Assembly (NCBI RefSeq): GCF_900142725.1
Contig: NZ_FRBW01000004.1
Location: forward strand, 124,001-188,000
Direction: 5' to 3'
DNA from: Roseibium suaedae
GTDB lineage: Bacteria; Pseudomonadota; Alphaproteobacteria; Rhizobiales; Stappiaceae
Length of the DNA: 64,000 bases
In this document: in pieces, positions 8,828-17,957 of the stretch
How the letters are laid out: each line of letters starts with the position of its first letter
Position numbering within the stretch: position 1 is the stretch's first letter
The notes under the pieces: generated by a model
Database searches by the model: none
What the model saw: only the letters and a program-made list of their open reading frames with translations
Told to the model about the DNA's origin: nothing
Position numbers and translations under genes: made by a program

Positions 8828-9235
8828 ACTATCATCCCCACCCCTGTTGATGGACAGGGCGCATCTGTGATCAACGCCGCCCCACCCCGGAATTAATACC
8901 CGCTCCCATGAAACTCTCAACAGCGCAGGTTTTTCAAAAGAGTCCCGGCGAAATGATCCGGCAGGGATGTGGATTAACACAATGACTCAACGTCATGGAC
9001 AGGTTTTCCACCTTTGCCCAATTGGTAAACGGCGCGTTAACGAACACGCAACATCTTCTGACAGAACGTTTTTTTGACTTATCGACTCTTGTGGAAGATA
9101 ACTTGTCCAGAACTTGCGACGATTTATCCCGGATCGCATATCGCTGTGAATGATTGTGGAGGATCAATGATCCCTGTAATCCACCCACAATAAGAAAAAA
9201 CAGATTCAAAATTAGAATCTTATTTGTTTTAGACG
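8820..9235. other. Candidate chromosomal replication origin (oriC) between ppsR and hemE
   Basis: A roughly 410-bp interval between divergent genes. It contains a perfect DnaA box TTATTCACA (8820-8828), one-mismatch boxes TGTGGATTA (8968-8976) and TGTGAATGA (9145-9153), and two-mismatch boxes at 9004-9012, 9079-9087, 9090-9098 and 9177-9185. An AT-rich stretch (9186-9232) with the inverted repeat AGATTC/GAATCT (9202-9220) could be the unwinding element. Four GANTC sites fall in 240 bp. Origins adjacent to hemE are established for Caulobacter and Sinorhizobium. Flanking genes point away from it and parS sites lie 4.5-11 kb to the right. Confidence 0.7.
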
Positions 9236-9256
9236 ATGGGAAAGGATCCCCGCCTG

Positions 9257-10285
9257 ATGAAGTCCGAAGACCGTGCGGTAATGCAAGTGCTGGCAGGCGA
9301 GAAGCTGTGGCCGCCGCCCATCTGGATGATGCGTCAGGCAGGCCGCTATCTCCCGGAGTATCGTGAAGTCCGCGCCAAGGCGCCGAACTTCCTGTCCTTC
9401 TGCTACAACCCGGATCTGGCAACGGAAGTCACCCTCCAGCCGATCCGGCGCTATGGCTTCGATGCGAGCATCCTGTTCTCGGACATCTTCGTCGTGCCGG
9501 ACGCCATCGGCTATCCGGTGCGTTTTGAAGAGGGACGGGGTCCGGTCCTCGATCCCCTGTCTCATGACATTCTGGACCGTCTGGAACAGGACCGAGCCGA
9601 GGAGCATCTGAAACCGGTCATAGAGACGGTTTCGCGGCTCAGAGCAGAGCTCCCTGCGGAAACGACGCTACTAGGCTTCTGTGGCGCTCCCTGGACCGTT
9701 GCCTGCTATTCTGTCGCCGGTCACACCACGCCGGACCAGACCGCGGCTCGTGTCGGCGCCTATCGCGATCCGGACATGATGGCCCGCTTCATCGATCAGC
9801 TCGTGACGGCATCGATCCGTTACCTGATCCGTCAGCTGGATGCAGGTGCGGATGCGGTGCAGATCTTTGATACCTGGGCAGGTGTTCTGGATGATGCCGG
9901 ATTTGCCCGTTGGTCGATTGCGCCGACGAAGGCGATTGTCGATGGCGTTCGCGCGGCCCGGCCGGGTGCCCGGATCATCGGTTTCCCGAAGGCGTCTTCA
10001 GCCCGCCTGAAGGCTTATATCGATGGAACCGGGGTGGATGCGGTCGGCATCGACTGGACCGCGCCGGATCATCTGGCTCTTGAAATCCAGAAGAAGGTGC
10101 CGATCCAGGGCAATCTGGATCCGATGCGTCTTGTTGCGGGCGGCAAGGCCCTGGATGAAGGCATCGACCACATTCTGAAGACCTTCGACAAGGGACCGCT
10201 GATTTTCAATCTCGGTCACGGGGTCACTCCGGATGCGGATCCTGCAGAGGTTGCCCGCATGGTCGAACGCGTGAAGCGAGGATAA
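9257..10285 (+). CDS. hemE: Uroporphyrinogen decarboxylase
   Basis: Converts uroporphyrinogen III to coproporphyrinogen III in haem synthesis. The family signature PPPIWMMRQAGRYLPEYRE lies at residues 19-37, and WTVACYSVAG, DTWAG and the C-terminal FNLGHGVTPDADP are intact. Start chosen as ATG 9257 because AAAGGA precedes it and homologues begin a similar distance before the signature; an upstream ATG at 9236 adds seven residues and has no visible ribosome-binding site. hemJ follows after 3 bp. Adjacent to the candidate origin, as in Caulobacter and Sinorhizobium. Confidence 0.96.
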   Translation: MKSEDRAVMQVLAGEKLWPPPIWMMRQAGRYLPEYREVRAKAPNFLSFCYNPDLATEVTLQPIRRYGFDASILFSDIFVVPDAIGYPVRFEEGRGPVLDPLSHDILDRLEQDRAEEHLKPVIETVSRLRAELPAETTLLGFCGAPWTVACYSVAGHTTPDQTAARVGAYRDPDMMARFIDQLVTASIRYLIRQLDAGADAVQIFDTWAGVLDDAGFARWSIAPTKAIVDGVRAARPGARIIGFPKASSARLKAYIDGTGVDAVGIDWTAPDHLALEIQKKVPIQGNLDPMRLVAGGKALDEGIDHILKTFDKGPLIFNLGHGVTPDADPAEVARMVERVKRG

Positions 10286-10288
10286 TCC

Positions 10289-10717
10289 ATGGGTGTCTAT
10301 GAATGGGTGAAGGCGCTGCATGTCATTTCAGTCATCGCCTGGATGGCCGGAATGCTCTATCTGCCGCGTCTTTTCGTCTATCACTGCGATGCAGCCGCTG
10401 GTTCCGAAAGCTCCGAGACGTTCAAGATCATGGAGCGCCGGTTGCTCAAGGCCATCATGACGCCGGCTATGATCTCGTCCTGGATTTTCGGCCTTTGGGC
10501 TGCCTATGAGATCGGTGCCTTCAGCCAGGGGTGGTTTCACGCCAAGCTGACCCTGGTCCTGATCATGTCCGGTGCGCATGGTTTTCTGGCAGGTTGCGTC
10601 AAGCGCTTTGCCAGGGATGCGAACACGAGACCTGCCCGGTTCTACCGGATCCTGAATGAAGTCCCGACCGTGCTGATGATTGTCATCGTCATTCTGGTCG
10701 TCGGGAAACCTTTCTGA
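10289..10717 (+). CDS. hemJ: Protoporphyrinogen IX oxidase HemJ
   Basis: Integral membrane oxidase of protoporphyrinogen IX, the form found in most alphaproteobacteria instead of HemG/HemY. The 142-residue protein has four hydrophobic segments. It has the conserved His11 in the first helix (VKALHVISVIAWMAGMLYLPR) and Lys86 in FHAKLTLV, residues linked to haem binding and activity in this family. Only 3 bp separate it from hemE, so the two are probably one transcript. Confidence 0.9.
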   Translation: MGVYEWVKALHVISVIAWMAGMLYLPRLFVYHCDAAAGSESSETFKIMERRLLKAIMTPAMISSWIFGLWAAYEIGAFSQGWFHAKLTLVLIMSGAHGFLAGCVKRFARDANTRPARFYRILNEVPTVLMIVIVILVVGKPF

Positions 10718-10733
10718 CGGATATACTTGGGGG

Positions 10734-10765
10734 TGCGGCGGAAAAATCGCCGCATCCGTCTTTTT
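10734..10765 (+). terminator. Terminator-like hairpin after hemJ
   Basis: TGCGGCG at 10734-10740 pairs with CGCCGCA at 10748-10754; a T5 tract follows after six other bases, so the terminator is weaker than the others in the window. Confidence 0.5.
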
Positions 10766-10785
10766 GTGTACTTGCGCATTGTCAA

Positions 10786-10803
10786 CGAACACATTATTGT
10801 TCG
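10786..10803. promoter_or_regulatory. Inverted repeat in the hemJ-rho spacer
   Basis: CGAACA at 10786-10791 and TGTTCG at 10798-10803 form perfect arms around six bases, about 180 bp before rho. It resembles a repressor operator; no regulator could be assigned. Confidence 0.35.
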
Positions 10804-10984
10804 GCAACTTCCGGCTGGGTCATGTGAGCAGTTTGTTCGACCCGCCTGACAGCCACGTCTAGTCTAGACCACTCTGGCAGTTCCTCAGCTTACCTTCTGA
10901 AATTCATCTGAAGATCCGCTTCAGCCTAGGCGTCAGAAGCTTATTCCACACTCATATCCACCAACAGAGAACGACCCCAATTTC

Positions 10985-12250
10985 ATGCGGGAAATGAAAC
11001 TCAAAGATCTTAAAGAAAAAACCCCGACCGAACTGCTTCAGTTTGCAGAGGAGCTTGAAGTCGAAAACGCCAGCACCATGCGCAAGCAGGAGCTGATGTT
11101 TGCCATCCTTAAAAATCTTGCTGCGCAAGACGTCGACATCATCGGCGAAGGGGTGGTTGAGGTACTTCAGGACGGGTTCGGCTTCCTCCGCTCGCCCGAT
11201 GCGAATTATCTTCCGGGCCCGGATGATATCTATGTCTCCCCTTCCCAGATCCGGCGGTTTTCTCTGCGCACGGGCGATACGGTGGAAGGTCAGATCCGCA
11301 GCCCGAAAGAAGGCGAACGCTATTTCGCGCTGCTGAAGGTCAACACGATCAATTTTGAAGATCCTGACAAGGCACGCCACAAGGTCCACTTCGATAACCT
11401 GACGCCGCTCTATCCCGATGAGCGCTTCAAGATGGAAATCGAAGATCCGACCCGCAAGGATCTTTCCTCCCGCGTCATCGATCTGGTTGCGCCGCTCGGC
11501 AAAGGCCAGCGCGCTCTGATCACCGCTCCGCCGCGGACCGGTAAGACGGTGTTCCTCCAGAACATCGCCAAGAGCATCACCACCAATCATCCTGAATGCT
11601 ATCTGATCGTTCTGCTCATTGATGAGCGTCCGGAAGAAGTGACGGACATGCAGCGCACGGTGAACGGCGAAGTGGTTTCCTCCACGTTCGACGAACCGGC
11701 CTCGCGTCACGTTCAGGTTGCCGAGATGGTCATCGAGAAGGCCAAGCGCCTGGTCGAGCATGGCCGCGATGTGGTGATCCTTCTGGACTCCATCACGCGC
11801 CTGGGCCGTGCCTACAACACCGTCGTGCCGTCTTCGGGCAAGGTTCTGACCGGTGGTGTGGACGCCAACGCCCTGCAGCGTCCGAAGCGCTTCTTTGGTG
11901 CTGCCCGTAACATCGAGGAAGGCGGATCCCTGACGATCATCGCGACCGCCCTGATCGATACCGGCAGCCGCATGGACGAAGTCATCTTCGAAGAGTTCAA
12001 GGGTACGGGTAACTCCGAAATCATCCTTGACCGCAAGATCTCCGACAAACGCGTCTATCCGGCCATTGATATTCAGCGGTCCGGTACCCGTAAGGAAGAG
12101 CTGCTGGTTGCACCCGAGCGTCTCAAGAAGACTTTCGTCCTGCGCCGTATCCTCAACCCGATGGGCACCGTGGATGCGATCGAGTTCCTGCTCGACAAGC
12201 TCAAGCAGACCAAGTCGAACGACGACTTCTTCGACAGCATGAACACCTGA
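10985..12250 (+). CDS. rho: Transcription termination factor Rho
   Basis: Hexameric RNA-dependent helicase that terminates untranslated transcripts. Layout: N-terminal helical domain (about 1-45, [24 protein letters not shown]), cold-shock-like RNA-binding domain (about 50-120, DGFGFLRSP...[13 protein letters not shown]) and RecA-like ATPase. Walker A is APPRTGKT at 181-188, with the Q-loop/R-loop region [20 protein letters not shown] later. The length of 421 is standard. It has a 267-bp leader and its own terminator. rho lies near the origin in many alphaproteobacteria. Confidence 0.98.
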   Translation: MREMKLKDLKEKTPTELLQFAEELEVENASTMRKQELMFAILKNLAAQDVDIIGEGVVEVLQDGFGFLRSPDANYLPGPDDIYVSPSQIRRFSLRTGDTVEGQIRSPKEGERYFALLKVNTINFEDPDKARHKVHFDNLTPLYPDERFKMEIEDPTRKDLSSRVIDLVAPLGKGQRALITAPPRTGKTVFLQNIAKSITTNHPECYLIVLLIDERPEEVTDMQRTVNGEVVSSTFDEPASRHVQVAEMVIEKAKRLVEHGRDVVILLDSITRLGRAYNTVVPSSGKVLTGGVDANALQRPKRFFGAARNIEEGGSLTIIATALIDTGSRMDEVIFEEFKGTGNSEIILDRKISDKRVYPAIDIQRSGTRKEELLVAPERLKKTFVLRRILNPMGTVDAIEFLLDKLKQTKSNDDFFDSMNT

Positions 12251-12279
12251 TTTCTTGCTCTCGTAAAAAATGCGTAGAA

Positions 12280-12307
12280 GGCGGGCTCCCTCGGGGGCCC
12301 GCTTTTT
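12280..12307 (+). terminator. Rho-independent terminator after rho
   Basis: A 10-bp GC-rich stem (GCGGGCTCCC with GGGGGCCCGC, one G-T pair) followed by TTTTT, 30 bp after the stop codon. Confidence 0.9.
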
Positions 12308-12370
12308 CTATTCATCAACACTCTTTCTCTATGCTTCCGAAAGTCGCTGCATATTCTACGGGGTGAGTTG

Positions 12371-13480
12371 GTGGAACGACGTGTTTCGTCTCTGGCTGTA
12401 AGTGTTTTGACGCCAGATGACGTCGATGAGGTCAGTGCCCTATACGCCAACGTCTTTCGTTCCGGGAAAGCGGTCCGGCTTGAAGAAGTCTCCACCTATA
12501 TCCGTGAGGTCTTTCTGGATCATCCCCTGAGCGGGGGCCGAGAAGGAAGTCTTCTCTGCAGGGACAGCCAGGGCGTGATTGCAGCTGCAGTCCTGGTTTT
12601 GCCAATGACCTTGCGTTTCGGCGAGGACATTCTCTCAGGGCGCTTGCTCTGCTGCCTGATGAAGAACCCGAAGTCGCTCGAAGCCAACGCTGCCATCTAC
12701 CGGCTTTGTCTAGCGCTTCATCCAAGATCCCAGGACTTCAGCTTTACAGATACGGCCGCTCCAAGAAGCGTCGACATCTTCAGGTCGGGAGGAGGGGAGA
12801 TGCTTCCCTTCCAGACAATGAACTGGCGCAGGGTCTTCCGGCCTTTGGCTTTTGTGGCCGGCCAGCGGTTCGGGACCTATGTGTTCGCTCCGGTGTTCAA
12901 TCTGATCGCAAACTTTGGAGATGTTTTTGTCCGCAAGGTGGTGTCCGGTCTTCGTGCGCTGCCAGTGCCCGGATTCAGGACTGCGGATATTGAGGTTGAG
13001 AGCTTTCGACAGATAGCACTCCAGATGACCAGCCGGCATGCCATCCGCCCCGACTGGAATTCGGATGAGTTCGCCTGGCTTGTCTCTTCTGCCTTGTCCA
13101 ATCCGCTGCTCGGAGAGATGAGGGTAAGATCCGTATCGAACCAGGCCGGAAAACTCATCGGTGCCTATCTTTATTTCCTCAGCGACCGGCACATTGCGAG
13201 GGTGTTTCATGTCGTGCATGAAGAAGAACACGGGTGCGAGGTCATGAAAGCGCTCTTTGCGGAGTTGGATGGCGCTGGAGCTTATCTCGCTACGGGAATG
13301 GCTCAGGCAGATCTTCTGGTGCCGCTTTCGCAGGAACCCAGATTGTCCTATCGCTTCCGGGGCGGCTTCTGCGTTCTCAGCAAGCATGCGAAAGTGATTG
13401 ATGCGTTGCGGCGCAATGATGTCTATCTTGGTGGCTTCTATTCGGAATCCTGGAACCGCCCGGCAATGGACTTCAACTGA
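12371..13480 (+). CDS. Uncharacterised GNAT-fold-like protein
   Basis: A 369-residue protein I do not recognise. The N-terminal third (VSVLTPDDVDEVSALYANVF ... GVIAAAVLVLPM) reads like the first strands of a GNAT acyltransferase fold. A second half (residues about 230-345, VSNQAGKLIGAYLYFLSDRH ... FAELDGAGAYLATG) looks like another GNAT-type segment, so a tandem fold with a degenerate acyl-CoA site is possible. No signal peptide or membrane helix is seen. Start GTG 12371 (GGGGTGAG just upstream); TTG 12368 is the alternative. It lies between rho and a second GNAT gene, with a parS-like site just after its stop. Confidence 0.7.
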   Translation: MERRVSSLAVSVLTPDDVDEVSALYANVFRSGKAVRLEEVSTYIREVFLDHPLSGGREGSLLCRDSQGVIAAAVLVLPMTLRFGEDILSGRLLCCLMKNPKSLEANAAIYRLCLALHPRSQDFSFTDTAAPRSVDIFRSGGGEMLPFQTMNWRRVFRPLAFVAGQRFGTYVFAPVFNLIANFGDVFVRKVVSGLRALPVPGFRTADIEVESFRQIALQMTSRHAIRPDWNSDEFAWLVSSALSNPLLGEMRVRSVSNQAGKLIGAYLYFLSDRHIARVFHVVHEEEHGCEVMKALFAELDGAGAYLATGMAQADLLVPLSQEPRLSYRFRGGFCVLSKHAKVIDALRRNDVYLGGFYSESWNRPAMDFN

Positions 13481-13485
13481 GACCC

Positions 13486-13501
13486 TGTTTCACGTGAATC
13501 C
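13486..13501. promoter_or_regulatory. parS-like ParB-binding site 1
   Basis: TGTTTCACGTGAATCC matches the bacterial consensus TGTTTCACGTGAAACA at 14 of 16 positions. It lies in the gap between the two GNAT-type genes. Confidence 0.8.
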
Positions 13502-13551
13502 TATTTCGAGACGATCGATTCGGCTCCGCAACTGTCACTTGGAAATTCACC

Positions 13552-14124
13552 ATGCATCTCGAAACTGACCGGCTTATCCTGAGAGACTGGCAGGATGGGG
13601 ACAGGGATCCTTTTGCTGAAATGGGGCAGGACCCGGAGGTCATGCGCTTTTTCCCGTCGCTGTTGAGCCGACGGGAAAGCGATGCCCTGATCGACAAGGC
13701 CATGTCCAAGCAGGCCGCGGACGGGTTCTGCTTCGTCCCGGTCGAGGAGAAGGCCACAGGCAGGTTCCTGGGTTTTACCGGGCTCTCGCGCCCTTCCTAT
13801 CCAAAGTCTTTGCCTTTTGATCCTTGTGTCGAGATCGGCTGGCGTTTTGCCAGATCTGCCTGGGGCAAGGGATATGCAAGTGAAGCAGCCAGGGAGTGGC
13901 TTCGATTCGGTTTCGCAACGCTCGGACTTGACGAGGTCGTTGCCTTCACCACAAGGACGAACCTGAAGTCGCAGGCCGTCATGCAGCGCATCGGGATGAT
14001 CACCCGGCCGGAGGATGACTTTCCTCATCCGATGCTGGCCAGCGATCATCCTCTCGTTGAGCATGTGTTGTACCGTTTGCAGAAGTCGTCCTGGAGCGCC
14101 GCGGAACCAACGCCCACCCGCTAA
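13552..14124 (+). CDS. GNAT family N-acetyltransferase (RimJ/RimL-like)
   Basis: A 190-residue single-domain acetyltransferase opening with [19 protein letters not shown], as in the RimJ/RimL-type group. It carries the acetyl-CoA binding stretch [20 protein letters not shown] (residues about 103-122), then the [16 protein letters not shown] motif. The substrate is unknown; ribosomal protein N-termini or small amines are the usual targets. It overlaps the 3' end of the convergent thioredoxin-domain gene by 4 bp. A parS-like site lies 50 bp upstream. Confidence 0.85.
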   Translation: MHLETDRLILRDWQDGDRDPFAEMGQDPEVMRFFPSLLSRRESDALIDKAMSKQAADGFCFVPVEEKATGRFLGFTGLSRPSYPKSLPFDPCVEIGWRFARSAWGKGYASEAAREWLRFGFATLGLDEVVAFTTRTNLKSQAVMQRIGMITRPEDDFPHPMLASDHPLVEHVLYRLQKSSWSAAEPTPTR

Positions 14125-16136
14125 CTGTACAACAGGCTTTCGAGATCTTCAGGGCTGGTGACCGGTAGGCTGCAGGCGCCCTCGCGGCACAGATAGGCGG
14201 TGGGCTGTCCATCCGTTGCGGTCTTGCCATGAGCGGGATGGCCTGCCGGGAAGATGTCCGTAGTGGCTGTGACGATCTTCACCAGTGCGGGATCTGTAGT
14301 GTCCTCGAGAACCTCCAACATTGGATTCGGATCCGAACCATCCGGCGCAACGATTACCGCAAGCCGGCCATTCAATCTCGTATCAAAGCTGGCGAGCAAG
14401 GCGGCGGTCGCAAAGACATTCTGAGGCACATGTGAGGAGAGGGCGGTCAGCACCCTGTCCGCGAGTTCCCGGTAGTAGCTGTTGCCCGTCAGGAGAGACA
14501 GCCGCGAGAACGCTGCCACCGCAATCGCGTTGGGGTTGGGCACCGCTTCATCCGAGCTGGTCAGCGGACGCGTGATCAGGTCCGGAGCATCTTCGGCTGT
14601 TAGATAGAACGCGCCCTCTGGCGAGACATAATGTTTCACCAGTTCCTGAGCCAGGTGTTCCGCATCCTTGATATAGCGGGCGGCGTTGACCGGATCAGCT
14701 TCAGCGAGCGACAGGGCAGCTGCGGTCATATAGGCATAGTCGGAGGCGAAGCCGGGGAGAAGCAGGGTTCCATCCCGCCAGGAGTGGCCGAGGCGGCCGT
14801 CCCGCATCATCCGGGTCATGACGAAGTCATAGGCACCTTTCGCTGCCTCGAGATAGGATTCACGTGAAACACTCAAGGAGGCTTGCGCTAGGCCGGTGAT
14901 GACCAGACCGTTCCAGTCCGCCAGCACCTTGTCATCGAGCGAAGGCCGCACCCGCTTGTTCCGGTGATCCAGAAGCCGGGCGCGCATCGCGGCAAGAGTC
15001 TTTTCTTCTTCCGTCGTCAGATCGTCGTCCGCCTGCAGTCGATTCAGGATCGTAACGTTTTCCCAGTTGCCAGAGGGGTCAACGTCGTAGTGCAGGGAAA
15101 AGTGGTGGGCCTCAGCCTTGCCAAGCACGGTCTGGATCTCGTCCGAAGTCCAGATATAGAAACGCCCCTCTGAGCCTTCGCTGTCTGCATCCAGGCTCGC
15201 GGCAAAGCCTCCGCCAGGCTGACGCATTTCAGCTATGAGCCAGTTTGCCGTCTCGTCGATTCGGCGCCGGAACAGGTCCTCTCCCGTGGCCCGATAGGCT
15301 AGGGACAAGGAGGAGAGGAACTGGCCGTTGTCATAGAGCATCTTTTCGAAATGCGGCACGAGCCAATGTTCGTCTACTGCATAGCGGGCGATGCCGCCGC
15401 CAAGGTGATCGTAAATACCGCCATTGGAGATTTTCCGGAGCGTGTGGAGATAGACCTCCCGGGCTGCTTCGTTTCCGGTCCTCAGGCCAAGACGCCAGAT
15501 CAGCTCCATGACCGACGCCTGGGGGAATTTCGGATGACCCTTGATGCCGCCATGCTCCCGGTCGAAAAGCGACAGAAGCCGTTCTGCGCCGGCGGTGATC
15601 AGGCCGGGATCGAGCGGGGAGGGGGTGGTGGGAAGCTTTACCTCCAGCGCGCGCATCAGGCCCTTGCGGTTGGTATCGATTCGATCCCGATCCGAGTGGA
15701 AGGTCTTCGAGATCCCTTCCAGCACTTCGATGAAGGAAGGGCGTCCCCACTGAGAGACCTTCGGGAAATAGGTGCCGCCCCAGAAGGGTTCGCCCTCCGG
15801 GGTCAGAAACATGGTCAGCGGCCAGCCGCCTTGTTCACCGAGAGCGTGAAGCGCCTTCATGTAGATCTGGTCGATGTCCGGACGCTCTTCCCGGTCCACC
15901 TTGATGTTCACATAGAGCCGGTTCATGACCTCTGCAGTCGCCGGATCCTCGAAGCTCTCGTGAGCCATCACGTGGCACCAGTGGCAGGCCGCATAGCCGA
16001 CAGACAGTAGGATGGGCTTGTTCTCTGCCTTGGCTGTGGCAAGTGCCTCCTCACCCCACTGATACCAGTTGACCGGATTGTCCTTGTGCTGCAGCAGATA
16101 GGGGCTCGTGGACGTCGCGAGACGATTGGCACTCAT
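14121..16136 (-). CDS. YyaL/Spermatogenesis-associated protein 20 family protein with thioredoxin-like domain
   Basis: A 671-residue cytoplasmic protein of the DUF255 family. It has an N-terminal thioredoxin-like domain with [21 protein letters not shown] and the CHWCH motif at residues 51-55, then a long six-hairpin glycosidase-like alpha/alpha barrel ([36 protein letters not shown]). No biochemical role is firmly known. Start ATG 16136 is where family members begin; the frame extends to 16211 without support. A parS-like site (14856-14871) is embedded in the coding sequence. Confidence 0.9.
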   Translation of the reverse strand: MSANRLATSTSPYLLQHKDNPVNWYQWGEEALATAKAENKPILLSVGYAACHWCHVMAHESFEDPATAEVMNRLYVNIKVDREERPDIDQIYMKALHALGEQGGWPLTMFLTPEGEPFWGGTYFPKVSQWGRPSFIEVLEGISKTFHSDRDRIDTNRKGLMRALEVKLPTTPSPLDPGLITAGAERLLSLFDREHGGIKGHPKFPQASVMELIWRLGLRTGNEAAREVYLHTLRKISNGGIYDHLGGGIARYAVDEHWLVPHFEKMLYDNGQFLSSLSLAYRATGEDLFRRRIDETANWLIAEMRQPGGGFAASLDADSEGSEGRFYIWTSDEIQTVLGKAEAHHFSLHYDVDPSGNWENVTILNRLQADDDLTTEEEKTLAAMRARLLDHRNKRVRPSLDDKVLADWNGLVITGLAQASLSVSRESYLEAAKGAYDFVMTRMMRDGRLGHSWRDGTLLLPGFASDYAYMTAAALSLAEADPVNAARYIKDAEHLAQELVKHYVSPEGAFYLTAEDAPDLITRPLTSSDEAVPNPNAIAVAAFSRLSLLTGNSYYRELADRVLTALSSHVPQNVFATAALLASFDTRLNGRLAVIVAPDGSDPNPMLEVLEDTTDPALVKIVTATTDIFPAGHPAHGKTATDGQPTAYLCREGACSLPVTSPEDLESLLYS
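14856..14871. promoter_or_regulatory. parS-like site 2, inside the YyaL-type gene
   Basis: GGATTCACGTGAAACA, the exact reverse complement of site 1 at 13486, 14 of 16 matches to consensus. It falls within coding sequence. Confidence 0.8.
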
Positions 16137-16264
16137 GGGGATCTGGTCCTTCGGGACGGGTCGTAACGGAATCGTGTCACTTGTATATTTAGGTCCTGGA
16201 GCCATCCGCACCAGTGCCTTCTCGGATATCTTCGGAGAACCTCCTTCTCCCTGTCCATAGTGGA

Positions 16265-17635
16265 ATGACCATGTCAGCAGATACGATCTTTGCCCTCTCG
16301 AGCGGCGCCCTTCCTTCCGGTGTCGCGGTCATCCGGCTGTCAGGCCCGCATGTTCCAAGGGTGCTGGAAGAGATCTGTGGCGGCGTTCCGGCGCCCCGGC
16401 AAGCCGCTTTGCGCAGGCTCAGAGACCCGGAGACAGGAGATCTTCTGGATGAGGCTCTGGTGCTGTTCTTCAAGGCCCCTGCGAGCTTCACCGGAGAGGA
16501 TGTCACCGAGCTGCAGTGCCATGGGGGCAGGGCAGTGGTGGCGCGGATTCTGGAGGTCCTATCTGCACGGCCAGGATGCCGTCCCGCAGAAGCGGGAGAG
16601 TTCACCCGCCGCGCCTTTGACCGGCAGCGGATGGACCTGACCGAGGTCGAGGGGCTGGCCGATCTGATTGCCGCCGAGACCGAGGGGCAGCGGAAGCAGG
16701 CGCTCCGGCAGATGGGCGGTGAACTTGGGCGGCTCTATGAAGGCTGGCGCAAGCGGCTCATCCACATGCGGGCGATGATCGAGGCGGAGTTTGATTTCGC
16801 CGATGAGGACGATGTGCCGGGCAGCGTTGCCGATGAGGTCTGGATCGAGGCCTCGGATCTTTCCAGAGAAATCCAGCTCCACCTTACCCGGTCGAAGAGT
16901 GGGGAGCGTTTGCGCAGTGGTCTTCAGGTGGTGCTGATGGGGGCGCCCAATGCTGGCAAGTCCAGCCTGCTGAATGCCATCGCCGGACGGGATGTGGCGA
17001 TCGTCACCGAAGAGGCGGGTACGACCCGCGACACGATCGAAGTTCATCTGGATCTTGGGGGCTATCCCGTGACCCTCGTGGACACTGCCGGCCTCAGAGC
17101 GGACGCTGGACGGGTGGAGCAGGAAGGCATCCGCCGGGCCAAGGCACGGGGTGAGACAGCGGATCTCATCCTCTGGGCTGTGGAGCCGGAAGGGGTGGAG
17201 CCAGACGCGGAGGAGGCTGAACTTGGGTCGCTTCTTACATCCGGCGTGCCGCTCTGGATTGTCCGGACCAAGTCCGACATCGGGTTAAAGGGGGGGACTC
17301 TTCCGAAACGAGACTCCTCCGGAACGATGCAGGAGATTCAATGTTCCACGTGGAACAGGGAAGGGATGGATGGTCTGATCGACGCGCTTTCGGTCTTTGC
17401 GTCCGAAATGATAGCGGTCGGCGAGGCACCTCTTGCGACCCGTCAGCGCCACCGGCATTTCCTCAAGGATTGCGTTGCCAGTCTCGACCATGCTCTGGCT
17501 CAGTCACACCTGCCTCAGGAACTGCGGGCTGAGGACCTGCGTCTGGCTGCGGATGCACTTGGACGGATCACGGGCCGGATCGATGTCGAGGATTTGCTGG
17601 ATGTAATCTTCCGGGATTTCTGCATCGGAAAATGA
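16265..17635 (+). CDS. mnmE: tRNA uridine-5-carboxymethylaminomethyl modification GTPase MnmE
   Basis: With MnmG it modifies wobble U34 of several tRNAs. Order: tetrahydrofolate-binding N-domain ([23 protein letters not shown]), helical domain, and an inserted GTPase domain with G1 GAPNAGKS (226-233), G3 DTAG (273-276) and G4 TKSD. The C-terminus FCIGK carries the catalytic cysteine. 456 residues from ATG 16265; ATG 16271 is equally possible. A perfect-palindrome parS variant lies inside the gene between G4 and the C-terminal helices, in a stretch ([20 protein letters not shown]) that looks poorly conserved. Confidence 0.95.
   Translation: MTMSADTIFALSSGALPSGVAVIRLSGPHVPRVLEEICGGVPAPRQAALRRLRDPETGDLLDEALVLFFKAPASFTGEDVTELQCHGGRAVVARILEVLSARPGCRPAEAGEFTRRAFDRQRMDLTEVEGLADLIAAETEGQRKQALRQMGGELGRLYEGWRKRLIHMRAMIEAEFDFADEDDVPGSVADEVWIEASDLSREIQLHLTRSKSGERLRSGLQVVLMGAPNAGKSSLLNAIAGRDVAIVTEEAGTTRDTIEVHLDLGGYPVTLVDTAGLRADAGRVEQEGIRRAKARGETADLILWAVEPEGVEPDAEEAELGSLLTSGVPLWIVRTKSDIGLKGGTLPKRDSSGTMQEIQCSTWNREGMDGLIDALSVFASEMIAVGEAPLATRQRHRHFLKDCVASLDHALAQSHLPQELRAEDLRLAADALGRITGRIDVEDLLDVIFRDFCIGK
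17342..17357. promoter_or_regulatory. parS-like site 3, inside mnmE
   Basis: TGTTCCACGTGGAACA is a perfect 16-bp palindrome and matches the consensus at 14 of 16 positions (paired T-C and A-G changes that keep symmetry). Confidence 0.85.
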
Positions 17636-17643
17636 CCCGGACC

Positions 17644-17659
17644 TGTTTCACGTGAATCA
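17644..17659. promoter_or_regulatory. parS-like site 4
   Basis: TGTTTCACGTGAATCA, 15 of 16 matches to the parS consensus, 9 bp after the mnmE stop. Confidence 0.88.
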
Positions 17660-17692
17660 TGTTTGAGCGGTGATCGATTCCGACCCGCAACG

Positions 17693-17708
17693 TGTTTCAC
17701 GTGAATCC
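17693..17708. promoter_or_regulatory. parS-like site 5
   Basis: TGTTTCACGTGAATCC, identical to site 1, 49 bp downstream of site 4 in the same orientation. Confidence 0.85.
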
Positions 17709-17724
17709 AGGAATTTCACAAGCG

Positions 17725-17763
17725 CCGCGGAAGGGCATTGAGCTCGTCTTTCCGCGGTTTTTC
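17725..17763 (+). terminator. Rho-independent terminator after mnmE
   Basis: CCGCGGAA at 17725-17732 pairs with TTCCGCGG at 17750-17757, followed by TTTTTC. The 17-base loop is long but the stem is perfect. Confidence 0.75.
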
Positions 17764-17957
17764 TTTGCCCTCATTGGCGGGACGCCGTATAAAGCCCGCA
17801 GCAAGAAGCGGGTCCCGGCAAGCGCGTTCAATTCAGTTTTCGCCGGACCTGACGGGCCAGATCGAGATGCTGCGCATCCTTGGCCCAGCTTTCAGACATT
17901 CTTTAAGTGATGGCGATAGATCCGGTTCAACGGATCTTTGACCGGCGGACGTTGGCT

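Larger units (their letters stand above)
17636..17957. other. mnmE-mnmG intergenic region with two parS sites
   Basis: A 322-bp gap holding two parS-like sites 49 bp apart and an intrinsic terminator (each listed separately), then about 190 bp with no recognisable gene. Short frames in it lack family features. Confidence 0.6.

Noticed and set aside
8828..8980. N-terminal extension of ppsR up to 8980
   Set aside because: The added 51 codons have no similarity to the DUF299 family, whereas GTG 8827 has a good ribosome-binding site and begins at the conserved N-terminus.
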